From Deinococcus yavapaiensis KR-236 (GTDB lineage Bacteria; Deinococcota; Deinococci; Deinococcales; Deinococcaceae), in NCBI RefSeq assembly GCF_003217515.1, contig NZ_QJSX01000004.1, forward strand, positions 248,001 through 312,000: a stretch of DNA of 64,000 nt. The letters run 5' to 3'. A program made the position numbers and the translations under genes. Shown in pieces: positions 45,847 through 54,504 of this stretch; positions within the stretch are counted from its first letter, which is position 1, and each line of letters opens with the position of its first letter. The notes beneath the pieces were generated by a model. It searched no databases. It was not told the DNA's origin and worked only from the letters and a program-made list of their open reading frames with translations.

Positions 45847-48092
45847 CGCTTGACCGTGATGGGAGCGGAGAACAACGTCGGGTTGGGGCTGGCGGCTTCG
45901 GTGGAGTAGCGAAGTTCGTACTCGCCCGGCTCGTTGGGAACCGTGATTTGCACCGTGGCGCCTTCACGGGTGTAGGCGTAGTCGAGGTACGACCCGACGG
46001 GCGCGCCCTTCTTCACGATGGTGATGTAGTCGCCAGCGTTGCCGGGACCGGTCCAACGAACGCTGATCGTCTCGCCGACTTTGGCTTCCCTGGGACCGCT
46101 GAGGTTGTACGTCGCGCCTTTGAGCGTGATGGAGCGGCTTGCGAGGGTCGGATTGGGGCTGGCGGCCTCCGTGGAGTAGCGAAGCTCGTACTCGCCGGGT
46201 TCGACGGGCAGCTTGAGGCGAACGGGGTTGGCGTTGCGCGTGTAACCGTAGTCGAGGTAGCTTCCCACGGGTGCGCCCTTCTTCACGATGGTGATGTAGT
46301 CACGCTCGTTGTTGGGGCCCGTCCAGCGCACATCGACCGTGCCGCCCGCCACCGCTTCGCTCGGAGCCTCCAAGGCGTACGACGAGCCTTTGAGCGTGAT
46401 GGGACGGCTCGCGAGGATCGGGTTGGGACTGGACGCCTCGGTGGAGTAACGCAGTTCGTACTCGCCGGGTTCGACGGGCAGCTTGAGCTGGACGGGATTG
46501 GCGTTGCGCGTGTAGCCGTAGCTGAGGTAGCTTCCGGCGGGCGCGCCCTTCTTCACGATGGTGACGTAGTCGCGCGCGTTGTTCGGACCCGTCCAGCGCA
46601 CGCTCACCGTGCCGCCCGCGAGCGCTTCGCTCGGCGCGTCGAGAGCGTACTCGGCGGCCTTGAGCGTGATGGCCTTGGACGCCATGGTCTTGTTGGAGTC
46701 GTCGCTGGAGTAGCGCAGTTCGTACTCGCCCGGCTCCGTCGGAAGGTTGAGCGTGACGGGGTTGGCCGAACGGGTGTACTGATACGAGAGGTAGCTGCCT
46801 TCGGGCGCGCCCTTCTTCACGATGGTGACGTAATCGCGCTCGTTGTTCGGTCCGGTCCAGCGCACGCTGACCGTGCCGCCCGCGAGCGCTTCGCTCGGTC
46901 CGTCCACGCTCGTGGTGACGCGCCGCGCCGTGAAAGGCACGCTTCGGCCGATCACGCGCTCGGTGCCGTCGGGGTTCTTGAGAACGTAACGCGCTTCGAG
47001 CTCACCTTCCACGTCGGGCAAGGTGAGTTCGACGTTGCCGCTCGCTCCTTTCGCGTACGTCCAATCGGAGTACACCGCGTCGGGGTCGCCTTTGCGCGTC
47101 ACGGTCACCCAGTTGCGGTCGCCCGCAGGCGCGCCGGAGAAGGCGACTTGCACCTTGCTGCCCGCCACGGGATTCGCCGGAGTCACCGTCACGTTGACGT
47201 TCGCGACCTTGCCGATCTCGAAGGTGAAGCGGTTGGCGGCGCCCGGCGCGACCGTGAGGCCCGAGAAGGACTGCGCGCCGTTCGCGGCGCTCGTGACGGT
47301 CGCCGTGTACGTTCCGGCGAGCAGCGAGCCCGTGTAGCCGTTCGTGCCGGCGGCGAGGTCCGTCTTGTTGCTCGCGTCGACGCTGCCCACGAACGAGACG
47401 GTCGCGCCGCTCGTGACGGGCCGCCCGTTCTCCGTGAGGTCGACGGTGACGGGCAAGCGCGTCTCGACCGGCTTGGCGACGTCTTGCGTGGCCCGTCCGA
47501 GCGCGGCGGCGAGCGCGGCGCTCGAGTCGACGTTCTCGAACTTGAGGCCCGAGAAGGCCCGTTGGGCGTTCGCGCCGAGGTCGATGCCAATCACGCGAAT
47601 GTCCACTTCGATGCCGCGCGCCTTGAACGCTTCGAGGGCCGCTTGAAGGTTGCCGCCGCACGACTCCAACCCGTCCGTCACGAGGACGACGAGCTTGCGG
47701 CTCGCGTCTTGCGGGAAATCCGCCGCGGCTTGCGTCAGCGAGTACACAATGGGCGTCGCGCCGCGCGGACGCGTGGCCGTGACGGTGCTCGTGAGGGCGG
47801 CGCGGTCGAGGCCCCGCATCGGCAACACGAGCTTGCTGTCTTGGCAAGCGGAGGGATCGCCCGCCGAGGTGTTCGCGCCGTAGATGCGCAGACCGACGTT
47901 GAGATTGGCGCCTTCGGGCAGGCTCGACACGAAGTTTGTCAAGACGTCTTTGGCAGCGGCGATGCGCGTCGTGTCGGCGAACCGAGAGAACATGCTGCCC
48001 GACGCGTCGAGGATGAGTTGCACGTTCGTCGTGGTGCTTTGTGCCGAGGCGAGGGTGGCCGTCAAAAACAAGGCGAGGGAAAGGGATCGCAT
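45843..48092 (-). CDS. Secreted VWA-domain protein with tandem beta-type repeats
   Basis: 749 residues, RBS GGAGG. Signal peptide LSLALFLTATLASAQS, then a von Willebrand A domain (about residues 23-200) with MIDAS-like DASGSMFS and LVTDGLES. A carboxypeptidase/Ig-like stretch follows, then from about residue 385 four near-identical units of about 88-90 residues, each with VRWTGPNN, DYVTIVKKGAP and a PGEYELRYS end; a fifth, diverged unit precedes them (GDRNWVTVTRKGD). The repeats look like extracellular adhesion or stalk domains. The stop overlaps the convergent membrane-protein stop by four bases. Confidence 0.9.
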   Translation of the reverse strand: MRSLSLALFLTATLASAQSTTTNVQLILDASGSMFSRFADTTRIAAAKDVLTNFVSSLPEGANLNVGLRIYGANTSAGDPSACQDSKLVLPMRGLDRAALTSTVTATRPRGATPIVYSLTQAAADFPQDASRKLVVLVTDGLESCGGNLQAALEAFKARGIEVDIRVIGIDLGANAQRAFSGLKFENVDSSAALAAALGRATQDVAKPVETRLPVTVDLTENGRPVTSGATVSFVGSVDASNKTDLAAGTNGYTGSLLAGTYTATVTSAANGAQSFSGLTVAPGAANRFTFEIGKVANVNVTVTPANPVAGSKVQVAFSGAPAGDRNWVTVTRKGDPDAVYSDWTYAKGASGNVELTLPDVEGELEARYVLKNPDGTERVIGRSVPFTARRVTTSVDGPSEALAGGTVSVRWTGPNNERDYVTIVKKGAPEGSYLSYQYTRSANPVTLNLPTEPGEYELRYSSDDSNKTMASKAITLKAAEYALDAPSEALAGGTVSVRWTGPNNARDYVTIVKKGAPAGSYLSYGYTRNANPVQLKLPVEPGEYELRYSTEASSPNPILASRPITLKGSSYALEAPSEAVAGGTVDVRWTGPNNERDYITIVKKGAPVGSYLDYGYTRNANPVRLKLPVEPGEYELRYSTEAASPNPTLASRSITLKGATYNLSGPREAKVGETISVRWTGPGNAGDYITIVKKGAPVGSYLDYAYTREGATVQITVPNEPGEYELRYSTEAASPNPTLFSAPITVKR
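45846..46930 (-). repeat. Tandem coding repeats of the VWA protein
   Basis: Four units with spacing 270, 270 and 264 bases; the segment encoding RWTGPNN lies near 46035, 46305, 46575 and 46840. Units are alike at the DNA level, so copy number can vary by recombination and short reads may collapse them. Confidence 0.8.
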
Positions 48093-48146
48093 ACAAGAAC
48101 CTCCAAAGGGCGGAATCGGCCTGAAATCGAAGAGTGGCGTGCCATC

Positions 48147-48174
48147 ATTGTGACCGTTCTCGCGAAGTTGGCAA
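48147..48174 (-). promoter_or_regulatory. Promoter of the VWA gene
   Basis: Minus strand TTGCCA (48174-48169), 16-base spacer, CACAAT (48152-48147); the leader is about 50 bases with GGAGG near the start. Confidence 0.55.
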
Positions 48175-48255
48175 GCGAGGGTGCGAGGAGAAATCGGGGC
48201 GCCTTCACGTGGCGGTCACGCGAAGTCAGCTTGCCTGACCGAGGATGATTCCACG

Positions 48256-49032
48256 ATGACTCGACTCGGTTCGCACTCCAAGACCTTCGTGCTCGGCGTC
48301 GGACTCGCCGCCTCGGCGGCGTTCGCGCAAAGCCCGGCGGACACGCGCGTCGTGGACAAGGCCGCCGTCGCCGTCGCCCGTACCGTCGACGGCACCATCA
48401 CGCCTTGTCCGGCAAGTTACACCAATTTCACGGCGGCCAAGGCGTGCGTGCGCGTTCCCTACTCGGCGGAACGAACGAAGATGTTGCTCAACCGCTCCGA
48501 AGCGACGCCGCTCGTGACCGCGTGGCGCTCTCAGCGCAATCCGATCTTCTCGTACAACTACGTGCGTCAAGGCGGCGCGGTCGTGGCCGTGATCGCCGGG
48601 CCCGCGCCGGGTGACGCCAAGGCGACGCTCTTGGTGCTCGACACCGTGCCGACGCGGGCGGAAGCGGACCTGCAACGCCGCGAAGACATTCGAATCACGC
48701 CGAAGGTCAGTCCGCCCGCCGCGCCCAACCGCGCGTCCGAAACCGTGAACGTTCCGCCGTTTCGCCGCTCGCTCGCCCTGGCGTCGCCGCACCTCAACGG
48801 CGAGGACGTGCGCTTGCTGCAAGAGCGCCTCATCGAGGTCGCGCGTATTCCGCGCGGCACGGGCGGCGACGGATGGTACGGTCCCGTCACGGCGGCGACC
48901 GTGAAGGCGTTTCAAGCCGCGAACGGCCTCAGGGTCACGGGCGTCGTGGATCAAGGCACGTGGAGCCGATTGTTCTCCGATCGTGCCCAGCCGTTCGAGG
49001 CGCGAAGCGTGGACACGTACCTGGGCCGTTGA
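48256..49032 (+). CDS. Secreted protein with C-terminal peptidoglycan-binding domain
   Basis: 258 residues. Signal peptide TFVLGVGLAASAAFAQS, an N-terminal region of unknown fold with two cysteines (ITPCPASYTNFTAAKACVRV), a proline-rich linker near residue 150, and a PG_binding_1 domain at about 175-245 (LNGEDVRLLQERLIEVARI, FQAANGLRVTGVVDQGTWSRLF). It probably anchors to the cell wall; no catalytic domain is attached, so a structural or sensing part is likely. A Rho-independent terminator follows. Confidence 0.82.
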   Translation: MTRLGSHSKTFVLGVGLAASAAFAQSPADTRVVDKAAVAVARTVDGTITPCPASYTNFTAAKACVRVPYSAERTKMLLNRSEATPLVTAWRSQRNPIFSYNYVRQGGAVVAVIAGPAPGDAKATLLVLDTVPTRAEADLQRREDIRITPKVSPPAAPNRASETVNVPPFRRSLALASPHLNGEDVRLLQERLIEVARIPRGTGGDGWYGPVTAATVKAFQAANGLRVTGVVDQGTWSRLFSDRAQPFEARSVDTYLGR

Positions 49033-49104
49033 GCGCGCGCTCGTGCGAGCGGGAATGCTGCCCTAAGCGCCAAATCCGAGCATCAAGATCAAGTAAACTC
49101 CATT

Positions 49105-49129
49105 CAAAGCGGCTCGCCCGCTTTGTTTT
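49105..49129 (+). terminator. Terminator of the peptidoglycan-binding protein gene
   Basis: Eight-base stem CAAAGCGG / CCGCTTTG with a five-base loop followed by TTTTG. The rest of the gap to 49211 shows nothing else certain. Confidence 0.65.
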
Positions 49130-49210
49130 GCTGTAAGAGCGAAGCGAAGCGGGCGCACGACTCGCACGACCGAACTTTCCGCCTCTCCCGCCGCGTTTCT
49201 TGGAGATCAT

Positions 49211-50731
49211 TTGAATTACTGGCGTTCCACCCTCAAACCCTTGTTGGACGAAGAAATCGGCACGATCTTCAAGCACGCGCCGATTCGGGTCACGCTCGCC
49301 TTTCCCAATCGCTACTCGGTCGGGATGGCGAGCCTCGGGTTCCAAGTCATCTACCGCATGTTCAATCAAGAGGAAGGCGTCGCGTGCGAACGCGCCTTCC
49401 TGCCCGAGGAGCCCGAAAGCTTCCGAGGCCACCTGCCGACCGTCGAAACGGGCCGTGACGCCGGAGACTGCGAGCTCTTCGCGATTTCCGTGTCCTTCGA
49501 GCTCGACCTCACGAACATCATCCGCACCCTCGACGTGGCGGGCCTCGCTCCCCTGCGCGAGGAACGTGACGACAGCGATCCCATCGTGATGATCGGCGGG
49601 CCGTTCACGTCCTCCAATCCGTACCCCCTGACGCCCTTCGCGGACATCATCGCGATCGGCGACGGCGAGCAACTCGTGCCCGTCATCGCCGAGGCGCTTC
49701 GCGAAGCCTCGTCGCGCGAGGACTTCTACGACCTCATCGACGGTGTGCCCGGCGTGTTTCTGCCCGCGCGTCACGTGCACGAGCCGAAGTGGGCGACGGC
49801 GCCTAAGGAACTGCTGCCCGCGTACAGCCAGATCGTCACGCCGCACTCGGAGCTGTCGAACATGTTTCTCGTGGAGGCGCAGCGCGGCTGCCCGCGTCCG
49901 TGCACCTTCTGCTTGGCGCGCACGATGTACGGCCCGAACCGCAACAATCAAGGTGACGAGCTGCTCGACAAGATCCCCGATTGGGCGACGAAGGTCGGCC
50001 TCGTCGGCGCGGCCCTCAGCGACTTTCCGCACACGAAGTACGTGGGCCGCAAGCTCACCGAGCGTGGCGTCAAGCTCGGCGTGTCGTCGATTCGCGCGGA
50101 CACGGTGGACACGGAACTCGCCGAGATCCTCAAGGCGGGCGGGCTGCGGACCTTCACGGTGGCGTCGGACGCGCCGTCGGAACGCCTGCGCCGCTGGCTG
50201 AAGAAGGGCATCACCACCGAGGACTTGCTGAAGACGGCGCACATCAGCCGCGACCTCGGCTTCTCGGGCCTCAAGGTGTACATGATGATCGGCCTCGGCC
50301 CCGAGAACGACGACGACATCACCGAGCTGATCGAGTTCACGAAGGAGCTCGCGAAGATCAACCGCATCGCCCTCGGCGTCTCGCCGTTCGTGCCCAAGCG
50401 GCACACGCCGCACTTCGCCGATCCGTTCGCCGGGGTGCAGACGATCGAGAAGCGCCTCAAGCGCATCCAAAAGGAGTTGCGCACGACGGCCGAACTGCGA
50501 AACGTCAGCGCCAAGTGGGCGTGGGTGGAGAGCATTGTCGCGCGTGGCGGCGCCGAGATCGGCATGGCGGCATACTCGATCTACAAGAACGAGAGCATCG
50601 CCACGTGGAAGAAGGCGCTCGACGAGATCGGTTGGCACGACGAGTTCGAGTCGAACCAGGCCGTGATCGACCTTCCGCCCGGTCAGCTCATTCGCGGCGT
50701 CAGCAGCCACGCCGAAGGCCTCGCGGTGTAA
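49211..50731 (+). CDS. Radical SAM protein with B12-binding-like N-terminus
   Basis: 506 residues, TTG start with TTGGAGATC upstream and no other in-frame start. The N-terminal 200 residues form a flavodoxin-like B12-type domain (RVTLAFPNRYSVGMASLG, VIMIGGPFTSSNP). The SAM domain has C227, C231 and C234 in GCPRPCTFC for the [4Fe-4S] cluster, and SDFPHTKYVG, SSIRADTV, MIGLGPENDDDI. The closest known group is the TIGR03960-type radical SAM proteins related to methylthiotransferase-like or Ribosome-associated radical SAM enzymes. Substrate unknown. Confidence 0.88.
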   Translation: MNYWRSTLKPLLDEEIGTIFKHAPIRVTLAFPNRYSVGMASLGFQVIYRMFNQEEGVACERAFLPEEPESFRGHLPTVETGRDAGDCELFAISVSFELDLTNIIRTLDVAGLAPLREERDDSDPIVMIGGPFTSSNPYPLTPFADIIAIGDGEQLVPVIAEALREASSREDFYDLIDGVPGVFLPARHVHEPKWATAPKELLPAYSQIVTPHSELSNMFLVEAQRGCPRPCTFCLARTMYGPNRNNQGDELLDKIPDWATKVGLVGAALSDFPHTKYVGRKLTERGVKLGVSSIRADTVDTELAEILKAGGLRTFTVASDAPSERLRRWLKKGITTEDLLKTAHISRDLGFSGLKVYMMIGLGPENDDDITELIEFTKELAKINRIALGVSPFVPKRHTPHFADPFAGVQTIEKRLKRIQKELRTTAELRNVSAKWAWVESIVARGGAEIGMAAYSIYKNESIATWKKALDEIGWHDEFESNQAVIDLPPGQLIRGVSSHAEGLAV

Positions 50732-50746
50732 CCACTCGACGAGATT

Positions 50747-50785
50747 CGAAGAGGGGCGCCGACTTCATGCCGGCGCCCCTCTTCG
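50747..50785. terminator. Bidirectional terminator
   Basis: 15-base stem CGAAGAGGGGCGCCG / CGGCGCCCCTCTTCG with a nine-base loop between the radical SAM gene and a convergent gene. Confidence 0.8.
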
Positions 50786-50810
50786 CGCTTTCGACGCTTC
50801 AGCGCCGTCC

Positions 50811-51251
50811 TCACCCCACCGCTTTTCTCACGAGCAAGGCGACCGCCGCTTCGACGTCGACCGTCCACTCGGTCAGCGCGAAGGCGGTAGGCCACAAGGC
50901 TCCGTCATCGAGCTTCGCCTCGTCGCTGAAGCCCAGCGTCGCGTACCGCGTCTTGAATTTGTGCGCGCTTTGAAAGAAGCAGACGACCTTGCCGTCCTTG
51001 GCGTACGCGGGCATTCCGTACCAAAGTTTCGGCGACAAGGTGGGCGCGCTCGCCTTGATCAGCGCGTGCAGGCGCTCGGCCATGGCGCGGTCGGAGGGCG
51101 TCATCTCGGCGATCTTCGCGAGCACGTCGCTTTCCGCGTCTGCCTTGGCCGAGCGGGCGCCGCGGCGGCCTTCGGCTTTCTGCTCGGCGGCGCGCTCCTT
51201 CATCGCCGCCCGCTCTTCGTCCGTGAATACCTGAGGTGTTCGTTCACTCAT
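50811..51251 (-). CDS. DUF1801/YdhG-like protein
   Basis: 146 residues from the ATG at 51251 (GGAGGAAG upstream). A charged, helical N-terminus (EERAAMKERAAEQKAEGRRGARSAKADA) precedes the fold LHALIKASAPTLSPKLWYGMPAYAKDGKVVCFFQ, which matches YdhG/DUF1801-type proteins, some described as iron-chaperone-like. Function is not established. It is followed by the bidirectional terminator. Confidence 0.8.
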   Translation of the reverse strand: MSERTPQVFTDEERAAMKERAAEQKAEGRRGARSAKADAESDVLAKIAEMTPSDRAMAERLHALIKASAPTLSPKLWYGMPAYAKDGKVVCFFQSAHKFKTRYATLGFSDEAKLDDGALWPTAFALTEWTVDVEAAVALLVRKAVG

Positions 51252-51285
51252 GAGACTTCCTCCCGTGGGCATCGAGGTCGGCAGG

Positions 51286-51729
51286 TCAAGTTGCCGACGG
51301 CCGAGCGACGCCGCGCCGCTCTTGAACGCGAATCAAGTTTCCGGCGGGATCGCGAACGGCGCAGTCGCGAACGCCGTAAGGCTGCTCGGTCGGTTCCTGA
51401 ACGATCTCGGCGTTCCTGCTCTGCAAGCGCTCGAACGTGCCGTCGAGGTCGGCCGTGGCCAAGACGAGGGCCGCGTAAGTGCCTTTGGCCATCATCTCCG
51501 CGATGACGCGGCGCTCGTCGTCGGTCACGCCGGGTGTCGCCGCGGGCGGGTACAACACGATGGACGTGTGAGGCTGATCGGCGGGACCGACCGTGATCCA
51601 GTGCAATCCGCCGTATTCGACGTCGCCCCTCACCTCGAAGCCGAGGGTGTCACGGTAAAACGCCAGGGAGTCGGCCGGATCGTCGTGCGGCAGGAACGTC
51701 TGATGAATCGTGAGGTCCACGGAATTCAC
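51286..51729 (-). CDS. VOC (glyoxalase/bleomycin resistance) family protein
   Basis: 147 residues. Two beta-alpha-beta-beta-beta modules: HQTFLPHDDPADSLAFYRDTLGFEVRGDV at the start and AALVLATADLDGTFERLQSRNAEIVQEP in the middle, with DCAVRDPAGNLIRVQE at the end. A metal triad of His, Glu and Glu/Asp fits dioxygenase or isomerase activity, but the substrate is open. The GTG at 51729 starts one base after the AraC gene stop. Confidence 0.88.
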   Translation of the reverse strand: MNSVDLTIHQTFLPHDDPADSLAFYRDTLGFEVRGDVEYGGLHWITVGPADQPHTSIVLYPPAATPGVTDDERRVIAEMMAKGTYAALVLATADLDGTFERLQSRNAEIVQEPTEQPYGVRDCAVRDPAGNLIRVQERRGVARPSAT

Positions 51730-51730
51730 T

Positions 51731-52180
51731 CTAAGCGTCTTCGGGAGTCGGCGCTTCTCGATTCCTGATCGGTCGGATCACCTGCTTCGCCAAGCACGGC
51801 GGCATGCCCGCCGTCGCGCGGTCCGCGCGCGCTCGGTACACGCTGGGCGGAACGCCGACGAGTTCCGTGAAGCGGGTGCTGAACGTGCCCAGCGAAGAGC
51901 ACCCCACCGCGAAGCAGACTTCGGTGACGCTGAGGTCGCCGCGTTGCAACAGCGCCATCGCGCGCTCGATGCGCCGCGTCATGAGGTAAGCGTACGGCGA
52001 CTCGCCGTAGGCACGTTTGAATTGACGGCTGAGGTGCCCGCCCGACATGTTCACGCTGCGGGCGAGGGCTTCGACGTCCAGCGGACGATCGTACTCCCGG
52101 TCGATTCGGTCCCGAACGCGGCGCAGCCGAGCGAGATCGCGAAGGTGCGACGAGCCGAGCTCTTTGGTCACGGCTGCCAT
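51731..52180 (-). CDS. AraC-family transcriptional regulator, DNA-binding part only
   Basis: 149 residues. Two helix-turn-helix motifs cover residues about 30-125 (LDVEALARSVNMSGGHLSRQFKRAYGESPYAYLMTRRIERAM and LSVTEVCFAVGCSSLGTFSTRFTELVGVPPSVYR). There is no N-terminal sensing domain, so regulation may come from stress or protein contacts, as for SoxS/MarA types. It is co-transcribed with the VOC protein, its probable target. Confidence 0.9.
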   Translation of the reverse strand: MAAVTKELGSSHLRDLARLRRVRDRIDREYDRPLDVEALARSVNMSGGHLSRQFKRAYGESPYAYLMTRRIERAMALLQRGDLSVTEVCFAVGCSSLGTFSTRFTELVGVPPSVYRARADRATAGMPPCLAKQVIRPIRNREAPTPEDA

Positions 52181-52229
52181 TGTCGCACTTGCCGGTCACC
52201 CGCGAAGCCGTTCGGGATGGAACGTACCG

Positions 52230-53336
52230 TCAGCGCCGAGGCGCTTCGTCTCGTTCCCGCCTCGACCCCAAGAACGCGCGGTACCGATCCAGCTCCGCGT
52301 CCAGTTCCCGCTCGAACGCCTTCGAAGCGGGCCGAGCGTTCACGAAGCCGACCTCGGCCTTCAACTCGCCGCCTTCCACCTTGAGGTTCGCCCACCCGAT
52401 CGCCTCGCCGCGCCACACGAGGGGCAGGGCGTAGTAGCCGAGCTTGCGCTTCGCCGCCGGGGTGTACGCCTCGAAGCGGTACGCCCAGCCATGAAGGTGC
52501 TCGAACCTTCGGCGGTCCCACACGAGCGGATCGAACGGCGCGAGCAGGTGAACTTTGGCGGGTGCGTCCCCGTCGGGCGTCTCGCCGCCGGGCCAAAGGT
52601 ACGTCACGCCGTCCACCTTCGCGCGTTCGGTCTGCGCGCTTCGCACGGCTTGCCGCAACTCGGGCGCGAGGTGACGAGCGCCGTAGCCCAGCATCGACAC
52701 CGTCGCCTTGAAGCTGGCTTCGGGAATCGGGGCGAGTTGCCGCAGCACGAGGTCCACGAGGCCGCGCGCCTGCTCCGCCTTCGAAGGCGGATCGGCGTGA
52801 AGCTCGTGAAGGTGAAGGGCGGGACCGTACACGCGCACGCCTGCCTCACGCCGCACGACGCGCAGGTGGCCTCGGAAGTGCAAGCCTTCCAGGACGCGCG
52901 TCGTCGCGCTGCTCGTGCCGCCCCAGTAGTTTCCGACACGCTCGCGCCCGAAGTGCGCCTCGACGTCCCTGGGATGCGCGACGCCTCGCTCGCGCACGAA
53001 CGCCAGCACGCCGTCGAGCAGGTGCGGCGCTTCACGCTCGATGCGCAGCGCGGACGTTTCGCGAGGGTGAACGAGACGTTGCACGCGCCTCGGAACGAAG
53101 CCGTAGTTTTGCAGCACCTCCTCTTCCACGTCGAGGTCCGCGTAACGCCGCTCGAGGTCGCCCGCACGGTAGCCGCGCACCCGCTGGAAGAGGATGAGGT
53201 CCTGAGCGCGCGCCGGAGCGCGAATCGGGTCGGCCTGCACGTATCCGAGGGCGTCGATGACGTCCTGCAAGCCCGCCTTGCCCGGCAGGGAGCGGCGAAG
53301 GGCGAACGTCCGCAGTGCGGCGAGGGAAAGCGGCAT
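52230..53336 (-). CDS. AlkX/YcaQ-type winged-helix DNA glycosylase
   Basis: 368 residues, HTH_42 family. YcaQ/AlkX proteins unhook DNA interstrand crosslinks. The glycosylase motif Q-x-D is present as Gln34-Ala-Asp36 in GYVQADPIRAPARAQD, unlike the Q-x-Q of AlkZ. Two further winged helices follow (DVEEEVLQNYGFVPRR, then GGTSSATTRVLEGLHFRGHLRVV), then FDPLVWDRRRFEHLHGW typical of the family. In a radiation-tolerant genus a crosslink-repair role is plausible. TAGAAT lies seven bases before the ATG; see the promoter entry. Confidence 0.88.
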   Translation of the reverse strand: MPLSLAALRTFALRRSLPGKAGLQDVIDALGYVQADPIRAPARAQDLILFQRVRGYRAGDLERRYADLDVEEEVLQNYGFVPRRVQRLVHPRETSALRIEREAPHLLDGVLAFVRERGVAHPRDVEAHFGRERVGNYWGGTSSATTRVLEGLHFRGHLRVVRREAGVRVYGPALHLHELHADPPSKAEQARGLVDLVLRQLAPIPEASFKATVSMLGYGARHLAPELRQAVRSAQTERAKVDGVTYLWPGGETPDGDAPAKVHLLAPFDPLVWDRRRFEHLHGWAYRFEAYTPAAKRKLGYYALPLVWRGEAIGWANLKVEGGELKAEVGFVNARPASKAFERELDAELDRYRAFLGSRRERDEAPRR

Positions 53337-53349
53337 ACACTGGATTCTA
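53336..53349. promoter_or_regulatory. Minimal divergent leaderless promoter
   Basis: Plus strand TACACT (53336-53341) is seven bases before the DinB ATG at 53349. Minus strand TAGAAT (53349-53344) is seven bases before the glycosylase ATG at 53336. The two start codons are 12 bases apart, and each -10 box begins on the A of the opposite gene's start codon. Confidence 0.65.
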
Positions 53350-53864
53350 TGCGTGAACTCGTCGTGTCCCATCGACACCCCGTTCCCGAGATCGGCGCGG
53401 CCCTTTGGACGTTGGAGGAAGCGCGGCGGCGCACGCACGAGAGCGTCACGGGCCTCTTCGATCCCGACGTCGCGCCCGCTGGACTCAACGCCATCGGTAC
53501 GCTCCTGTACCACATCGCCGCGATCGAACTCGACTGGCTGTTCACCGAAGTCCGCCAGGAGGACTTCCCGGACGAGGCGGCGCGTTGGTTTCCCGTCGAC
53601 GTGCGCGACGAGGCCGGGCGCCTCTCGGCGGTCGTGGGCGAGACCGTGCAGCACCACCTCGACCGCCTCGGATGGGTTCGCGCGCTCCTGCTCGACACGT
53701 TCGAGCACATGACCGTCGACGACTTCGTCCGGCCGCGCTCGTTGCCTCGGTACGACGTGACGCCTCAGTGGGTCCTCGCGCACCTCGCCTTGCACGAGTC
53801 GAACCACAAAGGCCAGATTCTGACGCTCCGAACGCTGCAAGGCCGCGCCGTGAGGAGAGACTGA
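53349..53864 (+). CDS. DinB-family protein
   Basis: 171 residues. Four-helix bundle with the conserved metal-binding pattern of DinB/DUF664 proteins: LLYHIAAIELDW, HHLDRLGW, and HLALHESNHKGQI with His residues near 56, 98 and 154-160. Members are often damage-inducible or thiol-related enzymes (bacillithiol S-transferase, mycothiol maleylpyruvate isomerase). Deinococci use bacillithiol, so that role is possible but not shown. It diverges from a DNA glycosylase over 12 bases. Confidence 0.88.
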   Translation: MRELVVSHRHPVPEIGAALWTLEEARRRTHESVTGLFDPDVAPAGLNAIGTLLYHIAAIELDWLFTEVRQEDFPDEAARWFPVDVRDEAGRLSAVVGETVQHHLDRLGWVRALLLDTFEHMTVDDFVRPRSLPRYDVTPQWVLAHLALHESNHKGQILTLRTLQGRAVRRD

Positions 53865-53865
53865 A

Positions 53866-54345
53866 GTGGTCGAGGCGAACGACACCCTCGCGCACGACCT
53901 CACCTTGTTCGGGCGCATGCTCGTCGCGTTCGTGCTGTCGGGCGCCATCGGCTTGGAGCGCGAGCTCACGCGCAAGGCCGCCGGGCTTCGCACGCACATC
54001 CTCGTGGGCACGTCGAGCGCGTTGTTCGTGATTCTCGCCGAACTTCTCGTCGAGAACTTCAAGGACCTCTCGACGAACATCCGCCTCGATCCGCTCGCGG
54101 TGCTCAGCGCGGTCGTGTCGGGCATCAGCTTTCTCGGGGCGGGCGCCATCTTCTCGTCGTGGCGGTCCGGCAAGACGAAAGGTCTCACGACCGCCGCGTC
54201 GATTCTCGGAACGGCGGGCGTCGGCATCACGTGCGGGCTCGACCACTTCCTCCTCGCGACGCTCGTCACGGGATTGTTCCTCGCAACGTTGCGCATGGTC
54301 GGGTGGATCGAAGCGCGCGGCTTGCGCGAACCCGACGACGAATGA
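53866..54345 (+). CDS. MgtC/SapB-family membrane protein
   Basis: 159 residues, GTG start with GAGGAGAG overlapping the DinB end. It has the MgtC N-terminal motif LSGAIGLERELTRKAAGLRTHILVG and four to five membrane segments; GISFLGAGAIF and GLTTAASILGTAGVGITCG are conserved. Family members affect Mg2+ homeostasis and ATP synthase; the C-terminal cytosolic ACT-like domain of long MgtC proteins is missing. It is co-transcribed with the DinB gene. Confidence 0.93.
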   Translation: MVEANDTLAHDLTLFGRMLVAFVLSGAIGLERELTRKAAGLRTHILVGTSSALFVILAELLVENFKDLSTNIRLDPLAVLSAVVSGISFLGAGAIFSSWRSGKTKGLTTAASILGTAGVGITCGLDHFLLATLVTGLFLATLRMVGWIEARGLREPDDE

Positions 54346-54504
54346 GCCTTCCGGGCGTGCCCTGCGCCGTCGCTCCTCGCCGACCCACTCGGCCCGGCGA
54401 ATCCAAGGCGAGCGTGACGAAGGTTCGGTCGGGGAAGACGCGAACACCGCGAGGATCTCACGCGGCGAGAACAACCGAGGTCCGTGTTCTTGCACAATGT
54501 GGTC

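Noticed and set aside
45699..48248. Plus-strand 849-codon frame opposite the VWA gene
   Set aside because: Its repeats are the antisense of the VWA tandem repeats; the minus strand has signal peptide, VWA motifs and ribosome site.
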